Shown: positions 1 to 8,270 of the stretch, in pieces
How positions within the stretch are numbered: position 1 is the stretch's first letter
Layout: each line of letters begins with the position of its first letter
DNA from: TMED27 sp041397865
GTDB lineage: Bacteria > Pseudomonadota > Alphaproteobacteria > Micavibrionales > Micavibrionaceae
DNA length: 64,000 bases
Direction: 5' to 3'
Assembly: GCA_041397865.1 (NCBI GenBank)
Contig: JAWKVT010000001.1
Coordinates: 248,001-312,000, forward strand
Position numbers and translations under genes: made by a program
The notes under the pieces: generated by a model
Told to the model about the DNA's origin: nothing
What the model saw: the letters and a program-made list of their open reading frames with translations, nothing else
Database searches by the model: none

Positions 1-859
1 TCTCCCGTAAAAGCCCGGCCAGAGCAATAACCTGATACGGGCTTGGCGTTTCTAGATGCTCCGGCGCGACAATAAAACCCTGCGTCGACAGCGGGGCGTA
101 CGCATTGCTGCCGACCCCGGAGACAACCCGGATATCACCTTTATACTCTTTGATGGTATCCCAAAGCCGTTTTCCTTCCGTAGATTGTACTAAAATAGCC
201 AAATTCTGGTCTAAAAGCTCTTTTTCATGCGGATGATCGTAATCCAGCGGGTTATGGCGGCGCTTTCCATCCATTAACGGAATATTGACCGGCTCAACGA
301 CATTAATTTCCCCGGTTTTAAGGATCTGTACGCGTCCTTTTACGGTTTCACCGTTATATAAGACAGGCAAGGTCACGTAAAAACAGCCGCTCTCTGCATT
401 GTCCTCAAGCTCAAAATGCTCAAAATACCGCTGGGTTTTGAAATGATGCCCCATCGCCCCGGCCCCGGAATAGGGCGCTTTTTCAGGGTTTGTAACGAAT
501 TTCACCTTGCGATAGGGATAAAAGGTCACGTCACTGTGAAACTCCAGATACGCCAGAACATTATCCTCGTTCAAGTGCAGGCAGTCATGCTTGCGGATTA
601 AAAACTCCAAAGGATACTCGGACCCATCAAGGAAATAGTGATTCTCACCGTTGCTGATATATTGCAGGACAAAGCCCGGGAAAACGGATTTGTTCAAAAG
701 CATGTAATGCTCATACCCGTCAAAAAACCGCAAATTCCGCGCCCATAATTCATAGGCGGGGCCGTTAAACAAATCCGCAAAATTCGAATCTGTAACATCC
801 TTAATGAATTTGCGGGTTTCGTAGGTCCCCAACTCGCGCCATTCGCTATCATCAGGCAT
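1..859 (-). CDS. hypothetical protein, C-terminus cut off by window edge
   Basis: An open frame starts at ATG 859 behind a good GGAGG ribosome site about 8 nt upstream and stays open to base 1, giving at least 286 codons. The product begins MPDDSEWRELGTYETRKF and is rich in aromatic and charged residues. I see no signal peptide, membrane segment or familiar catalytic motif, and I do not recognise the family. Codon use resembles the neighbouring core genes. dusA follows on the same strand about 50 bp away but reads from its own start upstream, so co-transcription is not shown. The C-terminus lies outside the window. Confidence 0.75.
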   Translation of the reverse strand, partial: MPDDSEWRELGTYETRKFIKDVTDSNFADLFNGPAYELWARNLRFFDGYEHYMLLNKSVFPGFVLQYISNGENHYFLDGSEYPLEFLIRKHDCLHLNEDNVLAYLEFHSDVTFYPYRKVKFVTNPEKAPYSGAGAMGHHFKTQRYFEHFELEDNAESGCFYVTLPVLYNGETVKGRVQILKTGEINVVEPVNIPLMDGKRRHNPLDYDHPHEKELLDQNLAILVQSTEGKRLWDTIKEYKGDIRVVSGVGSNAYAPLSTQGFIVAPEHLETPSPYQVIALAGLLRE

Positions 860-908
860 AGCCCATTCCTCCAAAGCAGGAACCTACAGGCTATACCAAT
901 TCAAAAGT

Positions 909-1901
909 TTATGCAGCATTTTGTGAATCCGCCGCTTCTTTTTGTGCGCAAAGGGCTCGCTCTATAACATCTGCCGCCGCGCCATCCTCATAGGGAAGGG
1001 TGCTAAGCGTGCGTTTCCACGCTTTCGCGCCCGGCTGATTGTGAAAAAGCCCTAAAATATGCCGCGTGATAGATTTAACCGGCGTGCCGAATTGATCCGC
1101 CTGCGCCGCCGCATAGGGAATCATCGCCCGCGCGATGCCCTCACGACCTAAAATTTTGTCATTTCCAAAGACCGCCCGTTCAATCTCCGCCAGAAAATAA
1201 GGGTTCGAATACGCCTCGCGCCCGATCATCACGCCATCCAGCATTTTTATATGTTCTTGAACCCCTGTAATATCGCTGACTCCACCGTTCAAGATAATGC
1301 GAAGCTGCGGATGTTTCTCTTTAATGGCCCGTACGCGTTCATAGTCCAGCGGTGGAATTTCGCGGTTTTGCTTTGGTGAAAGCCCCTTAAGCCATGCTTT
1401 GCGCGCATGGATGATAAAGGTTTTAACGCCTTTGTCCGCAAGACTGCCCACAAACTTATCCAGAAATTCAAAATCATCGCGCTCGTCAATGCCGATACGG
1501 CACTTCACCGTAACCGGAATATCCACCGCATCAACCATTGCGCTTACGCATGCGGCCACATGCTCCGGCTCTTCCATCAGACATGCGCCAAACCGCCCGC
1601 TCTGCACCCGGTCGGAAGGGCACCCGCAATTCAGGTTGATCTCGTCATACCCGCGCTCAGCACCCATCTCCGCACATTGGGCCAATGCATCAGGCTCCGA
1701 CCCGCCAAGCTGCAACGCCACCGGATGCTCAGCCTCGTCAAAACGCAAGAACCGCGCGGCATCACCATGCAGCAGCGCACCTGTCGTCACCATTTCGGTA
1801 TACAGCCGCACATGCGGCGCGATAAGACGGTGAAAATACCGGCAATGCCGATCCGTCCAATCCATCATGGGGGCAACGGAGATTTCAAAGTTTTTATTCA
1901 T
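909..1901 (-). CDS. dusA: tRNA-dihydrouridine(20/20a) synthase DusA
   Basis: Flavin-dependent reduction of uridine 20/20a in the tRNA D-loop. The 330-aa product has the usual DusA length and FMN TIM-barrel signature: SVAPMMDWTDRHCRYF near the N-terminus, LNCGCPSDRVQSGRFGA around residues 92-107 with the catalytic cysteine, and VKCRIGID at about 132-139. INGG-type phosphate-binding glycines follow near residue 205 (ILNGGV). The start region overlaps the foot of a long palindrome (1905-1980), so the ribosome site is poor and the leader may be structured. It is transcribed away from the SH3 gene at 1992. The DusA subfamily call rests on the N-terminal and Cys motifs and is fairly secure. Confidence 0.93.
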   Translation of the reverse strand: MNKNFEISVAPMMDWTDRHCRYFHRLIAPHVRLYTEMVTTGALLHGDAARFLRFDEAEHPVALQLGGSEPDALAQCAEMGAERGYDEINLNCGCPSDRVQSGRFGACLMEEPEHVAACVSAMVDAVDIPVTVKCRIGIDERDDFEFLDKFVGSLADKGVKTFIIHARKAWLKGLSPKQNREIPPLDYERVRAIKEKHPQLRIILNGGVSDITGVQEHIKMLDGVMIGREAYSNPYFLAEIERAVFGNDKILGREGIARAMIPYAAAQADQFGTPVKSITRHILGLFHNQPGAKAWKRTLSTLPYEDGAAADVIERALCAQKEAADSQNAA

Positions 1902-1904
1902 GAT

Positions 1905-1980
1905 GGTGGTTTAAACCACCAAGGCACAAAGACACCAAGAAAAAAATTATAAATCTTGGTGTCCTTGGCGACTTGGTGGT
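1905..1980. repeat. long imperfect palindrome between dusA and the SH3 gene
   Basis: A left arm at 1915-1940 (ACCACCAAGGCACAAAGACA...) faces a right arm at 1954-1980 ending GACTTGGTGGT, around an A/T-rich loop. The left arm can alternatively pair with 1905-1912 because GGTGGTTTAAACCACC (1905-1920) is itself a perfect 16-bp palindrome. It lies between divergent genes. Similar long palindromes occur at 16278-16431 and 59318-59386. It resembles the CACCAAGG/CACGAAG-type intergenic repeats seen in many bacteria; function unknown. Confidence 0.7.
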
Positions 1981-1991
1981 AAATAAAAACC

Positions 1992-2489
1992 ATGCGTATA
2001 CTTATTTTTCTTTCGTTTTTGCTCTGTGTGCCGCAAGCTCTTTCACAAGAGGCTTCGCAGGCTTTCCGCGCAACGGAATATCCGCTGCCGCGCTTTGCCT
2101 CCTTGCGCTCAAACGAGGTGTATGTCCGCACAGGGCCGGGGCAAAAATATCCCGTCCAATGGGTGTTCAGGAAAAAGGGAATCCCCGTTGAAATTGTTCT
2201 GGAATACGATATCTGGCGAAAAATTAAAGATGTAGAAGGGCAGCAGGGCTGGGTCCACAAATCACTGTTAAGCGGCAGGCGCACCGGTTTTATCCGTGGT
2301 GAGGGGCAAGTTGCTCTTCAAACAAAACCGAAACAAAACAATAAAATACAGGCATATCTTGAACCAAATGTTCTGGTTGATATCGCCTTGTGTGATGGTA
2401 CGTGGTGCCACGTAAACGCCGCTGGCTATAAAGGCTGGCTTAAACAAAGTTCGATTTGGGGTGTTTACGAAGCCGAAAAATTCGATTAG
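1992..2489 (+). CDS. secreted bacterial SH3-domain protein
   Basis: 165-aa product with a clear signal peptide (MRILIFLSFLLCVPQALSQ) followed by two SH3-like modules: about residues 38-90 (FASLRSNEVYVRTGPGQKYP...GWVHKSLLSG) and about 97-155 (GQVALQTKPKQNNKIQAYLE...GYKGWLKQSSIWGVY). The motifs VRTGPG and GWVHKSLL are characteristic of COG3807-type periplasmic SH3 proteins, common in alphaproteobacteria and usually assumed to bind cell wall. No partner gene is adjacent. A weak hairpin/T-rich terminator follows the stop. Exact role unknown. Confidence 0.82.
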   Translation: MRILIFLSFLLCVPQALSQEASQAFRATEYPLPRFASLRSNEVYVRTGPGQKYPVQWVFRKKGIPVEIVLEYDIWRKIKDVEGQQGWVHKSLLSGRRTGFIRGEGQVALQTKPKQNNKIQAYLEPNVLVDIALCDGTWCHVNAAGYKGWLKQSSIWGVYEAEKFD

Positions 2490-2498
2490 TCTTATAGC

Positions 2499-2521
2499 TG
2501 CGGTTAACTCCGCATTTCTTT
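2499..2521 (+). terminator. possible weak intrinsic terminator after SH3 gene
   Basis: TGCGG (2499-2503) and CCGCA (2510-2514) form a 5-bp stem with a 6-nt loop, followed by TTTCTTTT, just after the stop at 2489. The stem is short, so this is tentative. Confidence 0.35.
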
Positions 2522-2592
2522 TACTGTGATCTTCCGCAGTCCTGTCCACAAACCCTGTTCCTGAGCGCCTTAATCCCAAGGTGGTTTCTGTA

Positions 2593-3567
2593 ATGTTCGC
2601 ACTGACTAATAAGCCTGATATGGCCGCGCGTTTATACTCCGGCCTGATCCAGATGGCCACGGATATCGACCGCGGCACCGATTGCATGAAGGTGTTGCAG
2701 CATATCGCAGGCGTTCTTGTTGAAACCTATATGGTGTTTGACGAGCCCGATCAGGCCATGGAGGCCAGCCTCCGAGAACTGCAAAACATGCTGGGCTGCA
2801 CCCCCGTCGTCGGCGCGTTAAAGCATGACGCCCTTCCGCCCGCCCATATTCTCGACCATGAAACGGAAAAAGGGCGTATGGCCGCGCGTGTGTTCTTTGA
2901 AGAATGGCTCGATTGCGCATTCGAATTCCACAACCTTATGCTCGTTATTATCCACAACCTGCTGATAAGCTGGGAGGCCGATGGCCAGCCGCGCGCCGAA
3001 ACCTTCCGCCTTCTCATTGAATGTACGCATAAAGCCATGGGCTTTGAATTGGCGGCTCAGGAGCTTTGCGATGTTGTCATTGATCGCAAGGTCACGCTGG
3101 AGGGTTGGAGCCTCGCCGATTGTATAGCGTCACTGAGCGCCGTAGCAGGCCGCCGCCTTGCTCTCTCCCTGAATAACGACGCGTGCATGATTTTCCGTGG
3201 CTGCGAACTGCCAGACAATCTCGACCGCGTTGTTTTCGTGATGACACAGGAAGCCGTACGTCTCGGCGTTCCCGCCGGAACGGACTGGCGCTTTGGCCTT
3301 GCCGCAAACGATGTTCCCGTCAGCGCCCCTGTCGATTTGATTATGGGGATAGAACCGTACTGCCAAAGCTTTTTTGACGCCATCAACATGAAGAACCAGT
3401 ACGAGCAATCTGTTTCCTGCGCCAAAGCCGCCGGGCGCATGCTCGCCGTGGCCTCGGGCGGTGAAATTCCGGAAATGGAACCCGCCATCGCCAAACCGCT
3501 GGCTATGGCTGCGATCACCGAAACCTATAAATCGGTATGTATGGAACACTCCATCGTTTCGCTTTAA
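2593..3567 (+). CDS. hypothetical protein, about 324 aa
   Basis: I place the start at ATG 2593 (MFALTNKPDM...) because AAGGTGG lies at a suitable distance just upstream; an in-frame GTG at 2581 would add four residues. The protein is soluble-looking, helical, with several cysteines and no signal peptide or membrane span. I do not recognise a domain. It lies upstream of fabA on the same strand with about 70 bp between, so it may share transcription with the fab genes, but nothing links it to lipid synthesis by sequence. Confidence 0.75.
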   Translation: MFALTNKPDMAARLYSGLIQMATDIDRGTDCMKVLQHIAGVLVETYMVFDEPDQAMEASLRELQNMLGCTPVVGALKHDALPPAHILDHETEKGRMAARVFFEEWLDCAFEFHNLMLVIIHNLLISWEADGQPRAETFRLLIECTHKAMGFELAAQELCDVVIDRKVTLEGWSLADCIASLSAVAGRRLALSLNNDACMIFRGCELPDNLDRVVFVMTQEAVRLGVPAGTDWRFGLAANDVPVSAPVDLIMGIEPYCQSFFDAINMKNQYEQSVSCAKAAGRMLAVASGGEIPEMEPAIAKPLAMAAITETYKSVCMEHSIVSL

Positions 3568-3637
3568 GGGGGCTTGCGCCCCTATCCGAATATCCTTATA
3601 AAATCATTGAAGATGTTTAAAAACCAAAGGGCTGTTC

Positions 3638-4174
3638 ATGACCTCCAACCTCCACGCAGGACACCAGAAATCCAGCTATAGCTATGAAGAGATCATAAAA
3701 TGCGGGGAAGGTGAGCTTTTCGGTCCCGGCAATGCGCAGCTTCCACTGCCGCCGATGCTGATGTTTGACCGCATCACCCATGTTTCTCTGGATGGCGGCG
3801 AACATGGTAAAGGCCAGATTATCGCCGAATTTGATATCAAACCCGATTTGTGGTTTTTCGAGTGCCATTTCAAAGGCGACCCCGTTATGCCCGGCTGCCT
3901 CGGCCTTGATGCGCTCTGGCAACTCACAGGATTTTTCTTAGGCTGGACAGGGGCCGAGGGATCCGGCCGCGCGCTGGGTATCGGCGAACTCAAATTCACC
4001 GATCAGGTTCTACCAACGACCAAGCTCGTGCGCTATATCGTTGATTTCAAACGTGTCATAAACCGCAAGCTGGTTCTCGGCGTCGCTGATGGAAAGCTCG
4101 AAGCCGATGGACAAGTGATTTACGAAGCCAAAGACATGAAAGTCGGCCTGTTCGATAATTCTAAAGAAAGTTAA
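3638..4174 (+). CDS. fabA: 3-hydroxydecanoyl-ACP dehydratase/isomerase FabA
   Basis: Dehydrates 3-hydroxydecanoyl-ACP and isomerises the trans-2 to the cis-3 double bond, the branch point of anaerobic unsaturated fatty acid synthesis in the cytosol. The 178-aa product matches the E. coli enzyme length. The hot-dog active-site region is plain: ECHFKGDPVMPGCLGLDALW, with the catalytic His at about residue 77 and Asp at about 91. An AAGGG site precedes ATG 3638. fabB starts 3 nt after the stop and fabI follows, so the three form one operon supplying membrane unsaturated lipids. Confidence 0.96.
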   Translation: MTSNLHAGHQKSSYSYEEIIKCGEGELFGPGNAQLPLPPMLMFDRITHVSLDGGEHGKGQIIAEFDIKPDLWFFECHFKGDPVMPGCLGLDALWQLTGFFLGWTGAEGSGRALGIGELKFTDQVLPTTKLVRYIVDFKRVINRKLVLGVADGKLEADGQVIYEAKDMKVGLFDNSKES

Positions 4175-4177
4175 AAC

Positions 4178-5398
4178 ATGAGGCGCGTTGTTGTTACAGG
4201 AATAGGGATTGTTTCTTGCATCGGGAATAATCAGGATGAGGTCCTCGCCAGCCTCAAAGCCGGGAAATCCGGCATATCCGCCGCGCCGGAATATGCCGAG
4301 TTGGGCTTTCGCTCCCAGATTCACGGCAAGCCTGATATCAACCTGCAAGAAAAGATAGATAAACGCCTCTGGCGTTTTATGGGTGATGCGGCTGGCTATG
4401 TGCATCTTTCGATGGAACAGGCCATCGCCGATGCGGGCCTTGATGAATCTATCGTTTCCAACGAACGCACCGGCATTATCGTCGGCTCCGGTGGGCCATC
4501 CACCCGCGCCCAGGTCGCCGCCGCCGACATCACCCGCGAAAAGGGACCAAAACGCGTAGGGCCGTTCGCCGTGCCCAAGGCAATGTGTTCGACAACTTCT
4601 GCCACCGCTGCTACCAATTTTAAAATCAAAGGCGTGAACTACACCATTTCCTCCGCCTGTAGCACCTCAGCGCACTGCATCGGCAACGCCGCCGAGCAAA
4701 TCCAATGGGGTAAACAGGATGTGATGTTCGCCGGAGGTGGAGAGGAATTAGACTGGACGCTCTCCGTACTGTTCGACGCCATGGGCGCGATGTCTTCCAA
4801 ATATAATGACACACCAACAAAAGCTGCCCGCGCCTATGACGCCGACCGTGATGGTTTCGTGATTGCTGGCGGCGGCGGGATCGTGGTCCTCGAAGAACTC
4901 GAACACGCCAAGGCCAGAGGTGCTAAAATCTATGGTGAGATCACCGGATATGGGGCAACCTCAGACGGCCACGATATGGTCGCGCCAAGCGGGGAGGGCG
5001 GTCGCCGCGCCATGGAACGCGCGCTTGAAACCGTAAAAACGCCCGTAACTTACATTAACACCCACGGCACCTCCACCCCCGTCGGCGATATCGGCGAAAT
5101 CGACGCGATCAAGGAGGTCTTCAAGGGCAAAGACATCCCCCATATCAGCGCCACAAAATCCATGACCGGGCATTCATTGGGCGCAACAGGTGTGCAGGAG
5201 GCCATTTACTGTCTGTTGATGATGCAAAACAATTTTGTTGCCCCATCCATCAACATCGAAAACATGGACGAAGGTGCCAAAGGCATGCCCATCGCCACCG
5301 AATGTATCGAAGGCGTGCAGCACGACACCGTCATTTCAAACAGCTTCGGCTTCGGCGGTACAAACTGCTGCCTCGCCATAAGCAAATATAAGGATTAA
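4178..5398 (+). CDS. fabB: beta-ketoacyl-ACP synthase I FabB
   Basis: Condenses malonyl-ACP with acyl-ACP, including the cis-3-decenoyl product of FabA. The 406-aa thiolase-fold protein has the nucleophilic Cys at about residue 161 (SSACSTSAHCIGNA) and the two active-site histidines in NTHGTSTPVGD (about 296) and TKSMTGHSLGATG (about 332). It starts 3 nt after fabA, with a GAAAG site inside the end of fabA. KAS I rather than KAS II is favoured by the coupling to fabA and by the overall match. Confidence 0.95.
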   Translation: MRRVVVTGIGIVSCIGNNQDEVLASLKAGKSGISAAPEYAELGFRSQIHGKPDINLQEKIDKRLWRFMGDAAGYVHLSMEQAIADAGLDESIVSNERTGIIVGSGGPSTRAQVAAADITREKGPKRVGPFAVPKAMCSTTSATAATNFKIKGVNYTISSACSTSAHCIGNAAEQIQWGKQDVMFAGGGEELDWTLSVLFDAMGAMSSKYNDTPTKAARAYDADRDGFVIAGGGGIVVLEELEHAKARGAKIYGEITGYGATSDGHDMVAPSGEGGRRAMERALETVKTPVTYINTHGTSTPVGDIGEIDAIKEVFKGKDIPHISATKSMTGHSLGATGVQEAIYCLLMMQNNFVAPSINIENMDEGAKGMPIATECIEGVQHDTVISNSFGFGGTNCCLAISKYKD

Positions 5399-5403
5399 CG
5401 CTT

Positions 5404-6225
5404 ATGGCATCGGATCTTATGAAGGGTAAAAAAGGCTTGGTCATGGGCGTGGCCAACGACCATTCTATCGCCTGGGGTATGGCCAAAGCCTTGCACGATG
5501 CGGGCGCAGAACTTGCATTTACCTATCAGGGCGATGCCTTTGGCAAGCGCGTTAAGCCTCTGGCCGAAAGCGTGGGTTCCAAAATTCTCGTCAATTGCGA
5601 TGTCACCAGTGAAGCCAATCTCGATGAACTGTTCAAGGTGCTGAAAGATGAATGGGGCGAGTTGGATTTCATCATCCACGCCATCGCCTATTCGGATAAG
5701 AACGAGCTACAGGGCCGCTATGTCGATACCACCCTCGATAACTTCCTTAAGACCATGCACATCTCCTGCTATTCTTTTACCTCTGTCATGCGCCGGGCAA
5801 AAGAGCTGATGAAAAACGGCGGCAGCGCGGTTACGCTCACCTATTACGGCGCGGAAAAAGTTATGCCCAATTACAACGTCATGGGCGTAGCCAAAGCCGC
5901 GCTCGAAGCCTCCACGCGCTATCTCGCCGCCGACCTCGGCCCCGAAGGCATCCGCGTCAATGCGATCAGCGCCGGACCGATGAGAACGCTCGCCGGGGCC
6001 GTCATCGGCGGCGCGCGCATCACGTTTAAATACTCCGTCGCCACTTCACCGCTGCGCCGTCCCGTAGAACTCGAAGAACTTGGCGGTACAGGGCTTTACC
6101 TGCTCTCCGATCTCTCCTCCGCCGTCACCGGCGAAACCCACTACGTCGATTGCGGCTACCAGGCCATGGGCATGCCCGAGCATGCGGCGCTGAAGGAACT
6201 AAGCGGGAATGGAAATGGGTCTTAA
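5404..6225 (+). CDS. fabI: enoyl-ACP reductase (NADH) FabI
   Basis: Last reduction of each fatty acid elongation cycle. The 273-aa short-chain dehydrogenase-like protein has the FabI nucleotide motif GVANDHSIAWGMAKAL (residues 15-30) and the active-site set Tyr147, Tyr157 and Lys164 within YYGAEKVMPNYNVMGVAKA. ISAGPMRTLA follows near residue 190. It begins 5 nt after fabB, completing a fabABI operon. An AAGGA site lies about 9 nt before ATG 5404. The FabI class is the target of triclosan-type inhibitors. Confidence 0.95.
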   Translation: MASDLMKGKKGLVMGVANDHSIAWGMAKALHDAGAELAFTYQGDAFGKRVKPLAESVGSKILVNCDVTSEANLDELFKVLKDEWGELDFIIHAIAYSDKNELQGRYVDTTLDNFLKTMHISCYSFTSVMRRAKELMKNGGSAVTLTYYGAEKVMPNYNVMGVAKAALEASTRYLAADLGPEGIRVNAISAGPMRTLAGAVIGGARITFKYSVATSPLRRPVELEELGGTGLYLLSDLSSAVTGETHYVDCGYQAMGMPEHAALKELSGNGNGS

Positions 6226-6260
6226 CTATCAATTGGATAAGCTTTAAAGGGTTTATAGCT

Positions 6261-6576
6261 ATGAAAAAAATGAGCATATACATCGCCGCAGTAGTATTTT
6301 TAACGTCTTGCGCTACAAATGAGGGGATGAATAAGCCAAATTTCTCTTATGATGAGTATGCACAAGACATGTATTATTGCGCTCATTTAAACAGACCCCC
6401 CTACACCTAACGTAAAGACTAAAGCAACTAAAGAAGAAGTTGAAATGGTCAAAAGGTGCATGCAAGAAAAAGGCTACGTGTTAGATAAGCAACTATCTAG
6501 AAAAGAGTACGTGGATAGACTTGAAGCTAGCAGAAAATATTATATAGCAAAGCACCCAGAAAGCGTTTCGAATTAA
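6261..6576 (+). pseudogene. small lipoprotein gene broken by a frameshift at a C6 run
   Basis: ATG 6261 opens a frame with a lipoprotein signal (MKKMSIYIAAVVFLTSCATN, lipobox LTSC), which ends early at TAA 6408-6410 after HLNRPPYT. If one C is removed from the six-C run at 6396-6401, the frame continues as HLNRPPTPNVKTKATKEE... to TAA 6574-6576, giving a coherent lysine-rich protein of about 104 aa containing MVKRCMQEKGY. That coherent second half strongly suggests a one-base insertion, either in the genome (decay or phase variation) or in the read. Base composition is clearly more AT-rich than the fab genes. Confidence 0.65.
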
Positions 6577-6590
6577 GGCTTTTTGGGACT

Positions 6591-6620
6591 GAAAATCAGT
6601 GAACGCTCAAAATCCCGTCC
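6591..6620 (-). repeat. displaced second copy of the ugpQ 3' end
   Basis: Read on the minus strand, 6619-6596 is GAC GGG ATT TTG AGC GTT CAC TGA, which encodes DGILSVH-stop. The last codons of ugpQ (8269-8246) encode the identical peptide and stop with three synonymous differences. Fifteen bases (6606-6620 and 8256-8270) are identical. The two copies bracket the 493-aa gene. Confidence 0.7.
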
Positions 6621-8101
6621 TAAAGGGACATATCGAGCCGTCCCGGTGTAAAACGATGGGACAAAATAACGGGTTGCTCTGGGGTAGGGGCTTTGTACAG
6701 GCGGTGCTGCTTTGTTTGAATACCCGCATAAACCTCTGTAAAGTCAGTCATTTCCTCATACGTTGTCATCTCTTCAGCCCGTTTGCTGTGAAGGGCTATG
6801 TCGAAGTTTCTTGTAATCTTTCCAGTTGCGCCATAAGCGCCGTATCCCATAACAATACCCCAAAGAGCCGAACAAGCTTTTTTAAACTCATCCTGAGAAA
6901 AAAGAGTGTCTTTATTTGCACGAAAAGCGTCCATGATGACATCTTTGTTTTCCTGAAGCACGTTTGCAAACATTCCGTTTTTCTGAGTAAAAAGCTCATA
7001 AGTTTCTTTCCAGCTTTGCATATCGCTCAGATCCAGATCGTATATGTTCCAGAGTAACTCCACGCCTTGCCCGGCCATGAGTGCCGAGGCCAGTGTAAAA
7101 CCGGTCAGGGCCAGTTTTTGTTTTTTGTTATAGTCTTCGATCACCTCTGCGGTTTCAAAATACTGGCGTGCTTTGGTCAAGGCCGGGTCTTCATTCTTTA
7201 AAAGCTCGGGATTTTTCTCTATTTCCGCTTCTATTTGTTTAATCATAGACTTGAGTGTTTCACGGCTTTTTCTACGCTTGGCGCTCATGGTTTTGTTCGT
7301 CGAAGAAAAAGCATATGCATCAAGCGTCTGGAAACCGTTTTTTATATTCTCTGCAATGGCTTTCGGATGAACCCAGTCTGTCAGGCTTTCGCCGATTGCG
7401 CGCGTGTAGTCCTGCGCAAATTTGTAAGGACTGCGCAACGTTCTGCAAATCTGCGCACCCCATCTCCGGCCAACGCTTTTTAAGCGCCGTCCCGCTTTTT
7501 CAACATCTGCGGCTTTCAGATCTTTGCGTGTCATGAGCTTTTGTTCATGCGCAAGTTTTTCGAGTTTTGGCAGATATTTGTTGACCTTTTCATGGCTGAT
7601 GGGCGGAATATTGGCAAGTTTGATATTTTCCTCATCAAGGCGGCGCCTGACGATTTGCTCCGCATATTCCACCTGCTCCGCATGAGTTCGGCCTTCCGGA
7701 TGATCGTGGACATTATTAAGGAACTCAGCATATATGGCGAGCAGTTCGCAACGTTCCTGCTTATCCGTTTTGACTTGCGCATAGATCGACGCGGCAATAA
7801 CCGCGCTTAATCCTGTAAGTGCAGACGGGAGCAGATCAGGGCTTGATATGTTTTCGACAATGCCGGGTATGTTGGCTAAAACATCGGATATATTGTCTGT
7901 AGCATCGTTGAAAGCTATGGTGAGGGCTCCTATGATACCTGTGCTGGCAACGGTTGTCGCGGCAACCGGAATATCGGAATTGACCTCTTTCAGGAAGGAA
8001 AGCGAGTCTTTTTCTATCTCCGTATGCTTATGGACAAGGGCGCGAACAAGCAGGGGAACGGGAGAGTTTTTCTGCCAATATTCAGCATCCCATTCCAGCA
8101 A
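6620..8101 (-). CDS. orphan 493-aa protein with several hydrophobic segments
   Basis: The product starts MLEWDAEYWQKNSPVPLLV. Hydrophobic stretches, possible membrane segments, are seen near residues 45-65 (IPVAATTVASTGIIGALTIA), 92-110 (LLPSALTGLSAVIAASIYA), 333-352 (ALTGFTLASALMAGQG) and 416-430 (ALWGIVMGYGAYGAT), separated by long charged helical regions. I recognise no family. Its stop codon overlaps the edge of a displaced ugpQ 3' end, and base composition is lower in GC than the core genes, suggesting a horizontally acquired insert. No nuclease, integrase or toxin motif is visible. Confidence 0.75.
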   Translation of the reverse strand: MLEWDAEYWQKNSPVPLLVRALVHKHTEIEKDSLSFLKEVNSDIPVAATTVASTGIIGALTIAFNDATDNISDVLANIPGIVENISSPDLLPSALTGLSAVIAASIYAQVKTDKQERCELLAIYAEFLNNVHDHPEGRTHAEQVEYAEQIVRRRLDEENIKLANIPPISHEKVNKYLPKLEKLAHEQKLMTRKDLKAADVEKAGRRLKSVGRRWGAQICRTLRSPYKFAQDYTRAIGESLTDWVHPKAIAENIKNGFQTLDAYAFSSTNKTMSAKRRKSRETLKSMIKQIEAEIEKNPELLKNEDPALTKARQYFETAEVIEDYNKKQKLALTGFTLASALMAGQGVELLWNIYDLDLSDMQSWKETYELFTQKNGMFANVLQENKDVIMDAFRANKDTLFSQDEFKKACSALWGIVMGYGAYGATGKITRNFDIALHSKRAEEMTTYEEMTDFTEVYAGIQTKQHRLYKAPTPEQPVILSHRFTPGRLDMSL

Positions 8102-8238
8102 AAACAGCGCCGAAGCGGCTTGAAAATTTTGAGCTATGTTGTCTTTGTTCGCGATGAGCTTGCCCTTTGCCTATACCTAATCTTTAAAGAAAACGCGGCA
8201 AGCATACATGGGTTATGTGAAATTCGCAAGTAATTGTA

Positions 8239-8270
8239 GAAAATATCAATGCACACTCAAAATCCCGTCC
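8239..8270 (-). repeat. ugpQ 3' end, partner of the displaced copy at 6591-6620
   Basis: This covers the functional last codons of ugpQ and a few downstream bases. It aligns with 6591-6620 over about 30 bp with one short gap: 15 identical bases, then synonymous third-position changes, then TGAT and TTTTC in both. Confidence 0.7.

Noticed and set aside
3568..3637. GGGG-CTTG-CCCC hairpin before fabA as a terminator
   Set aside because: Only four base pairs and no T-run.
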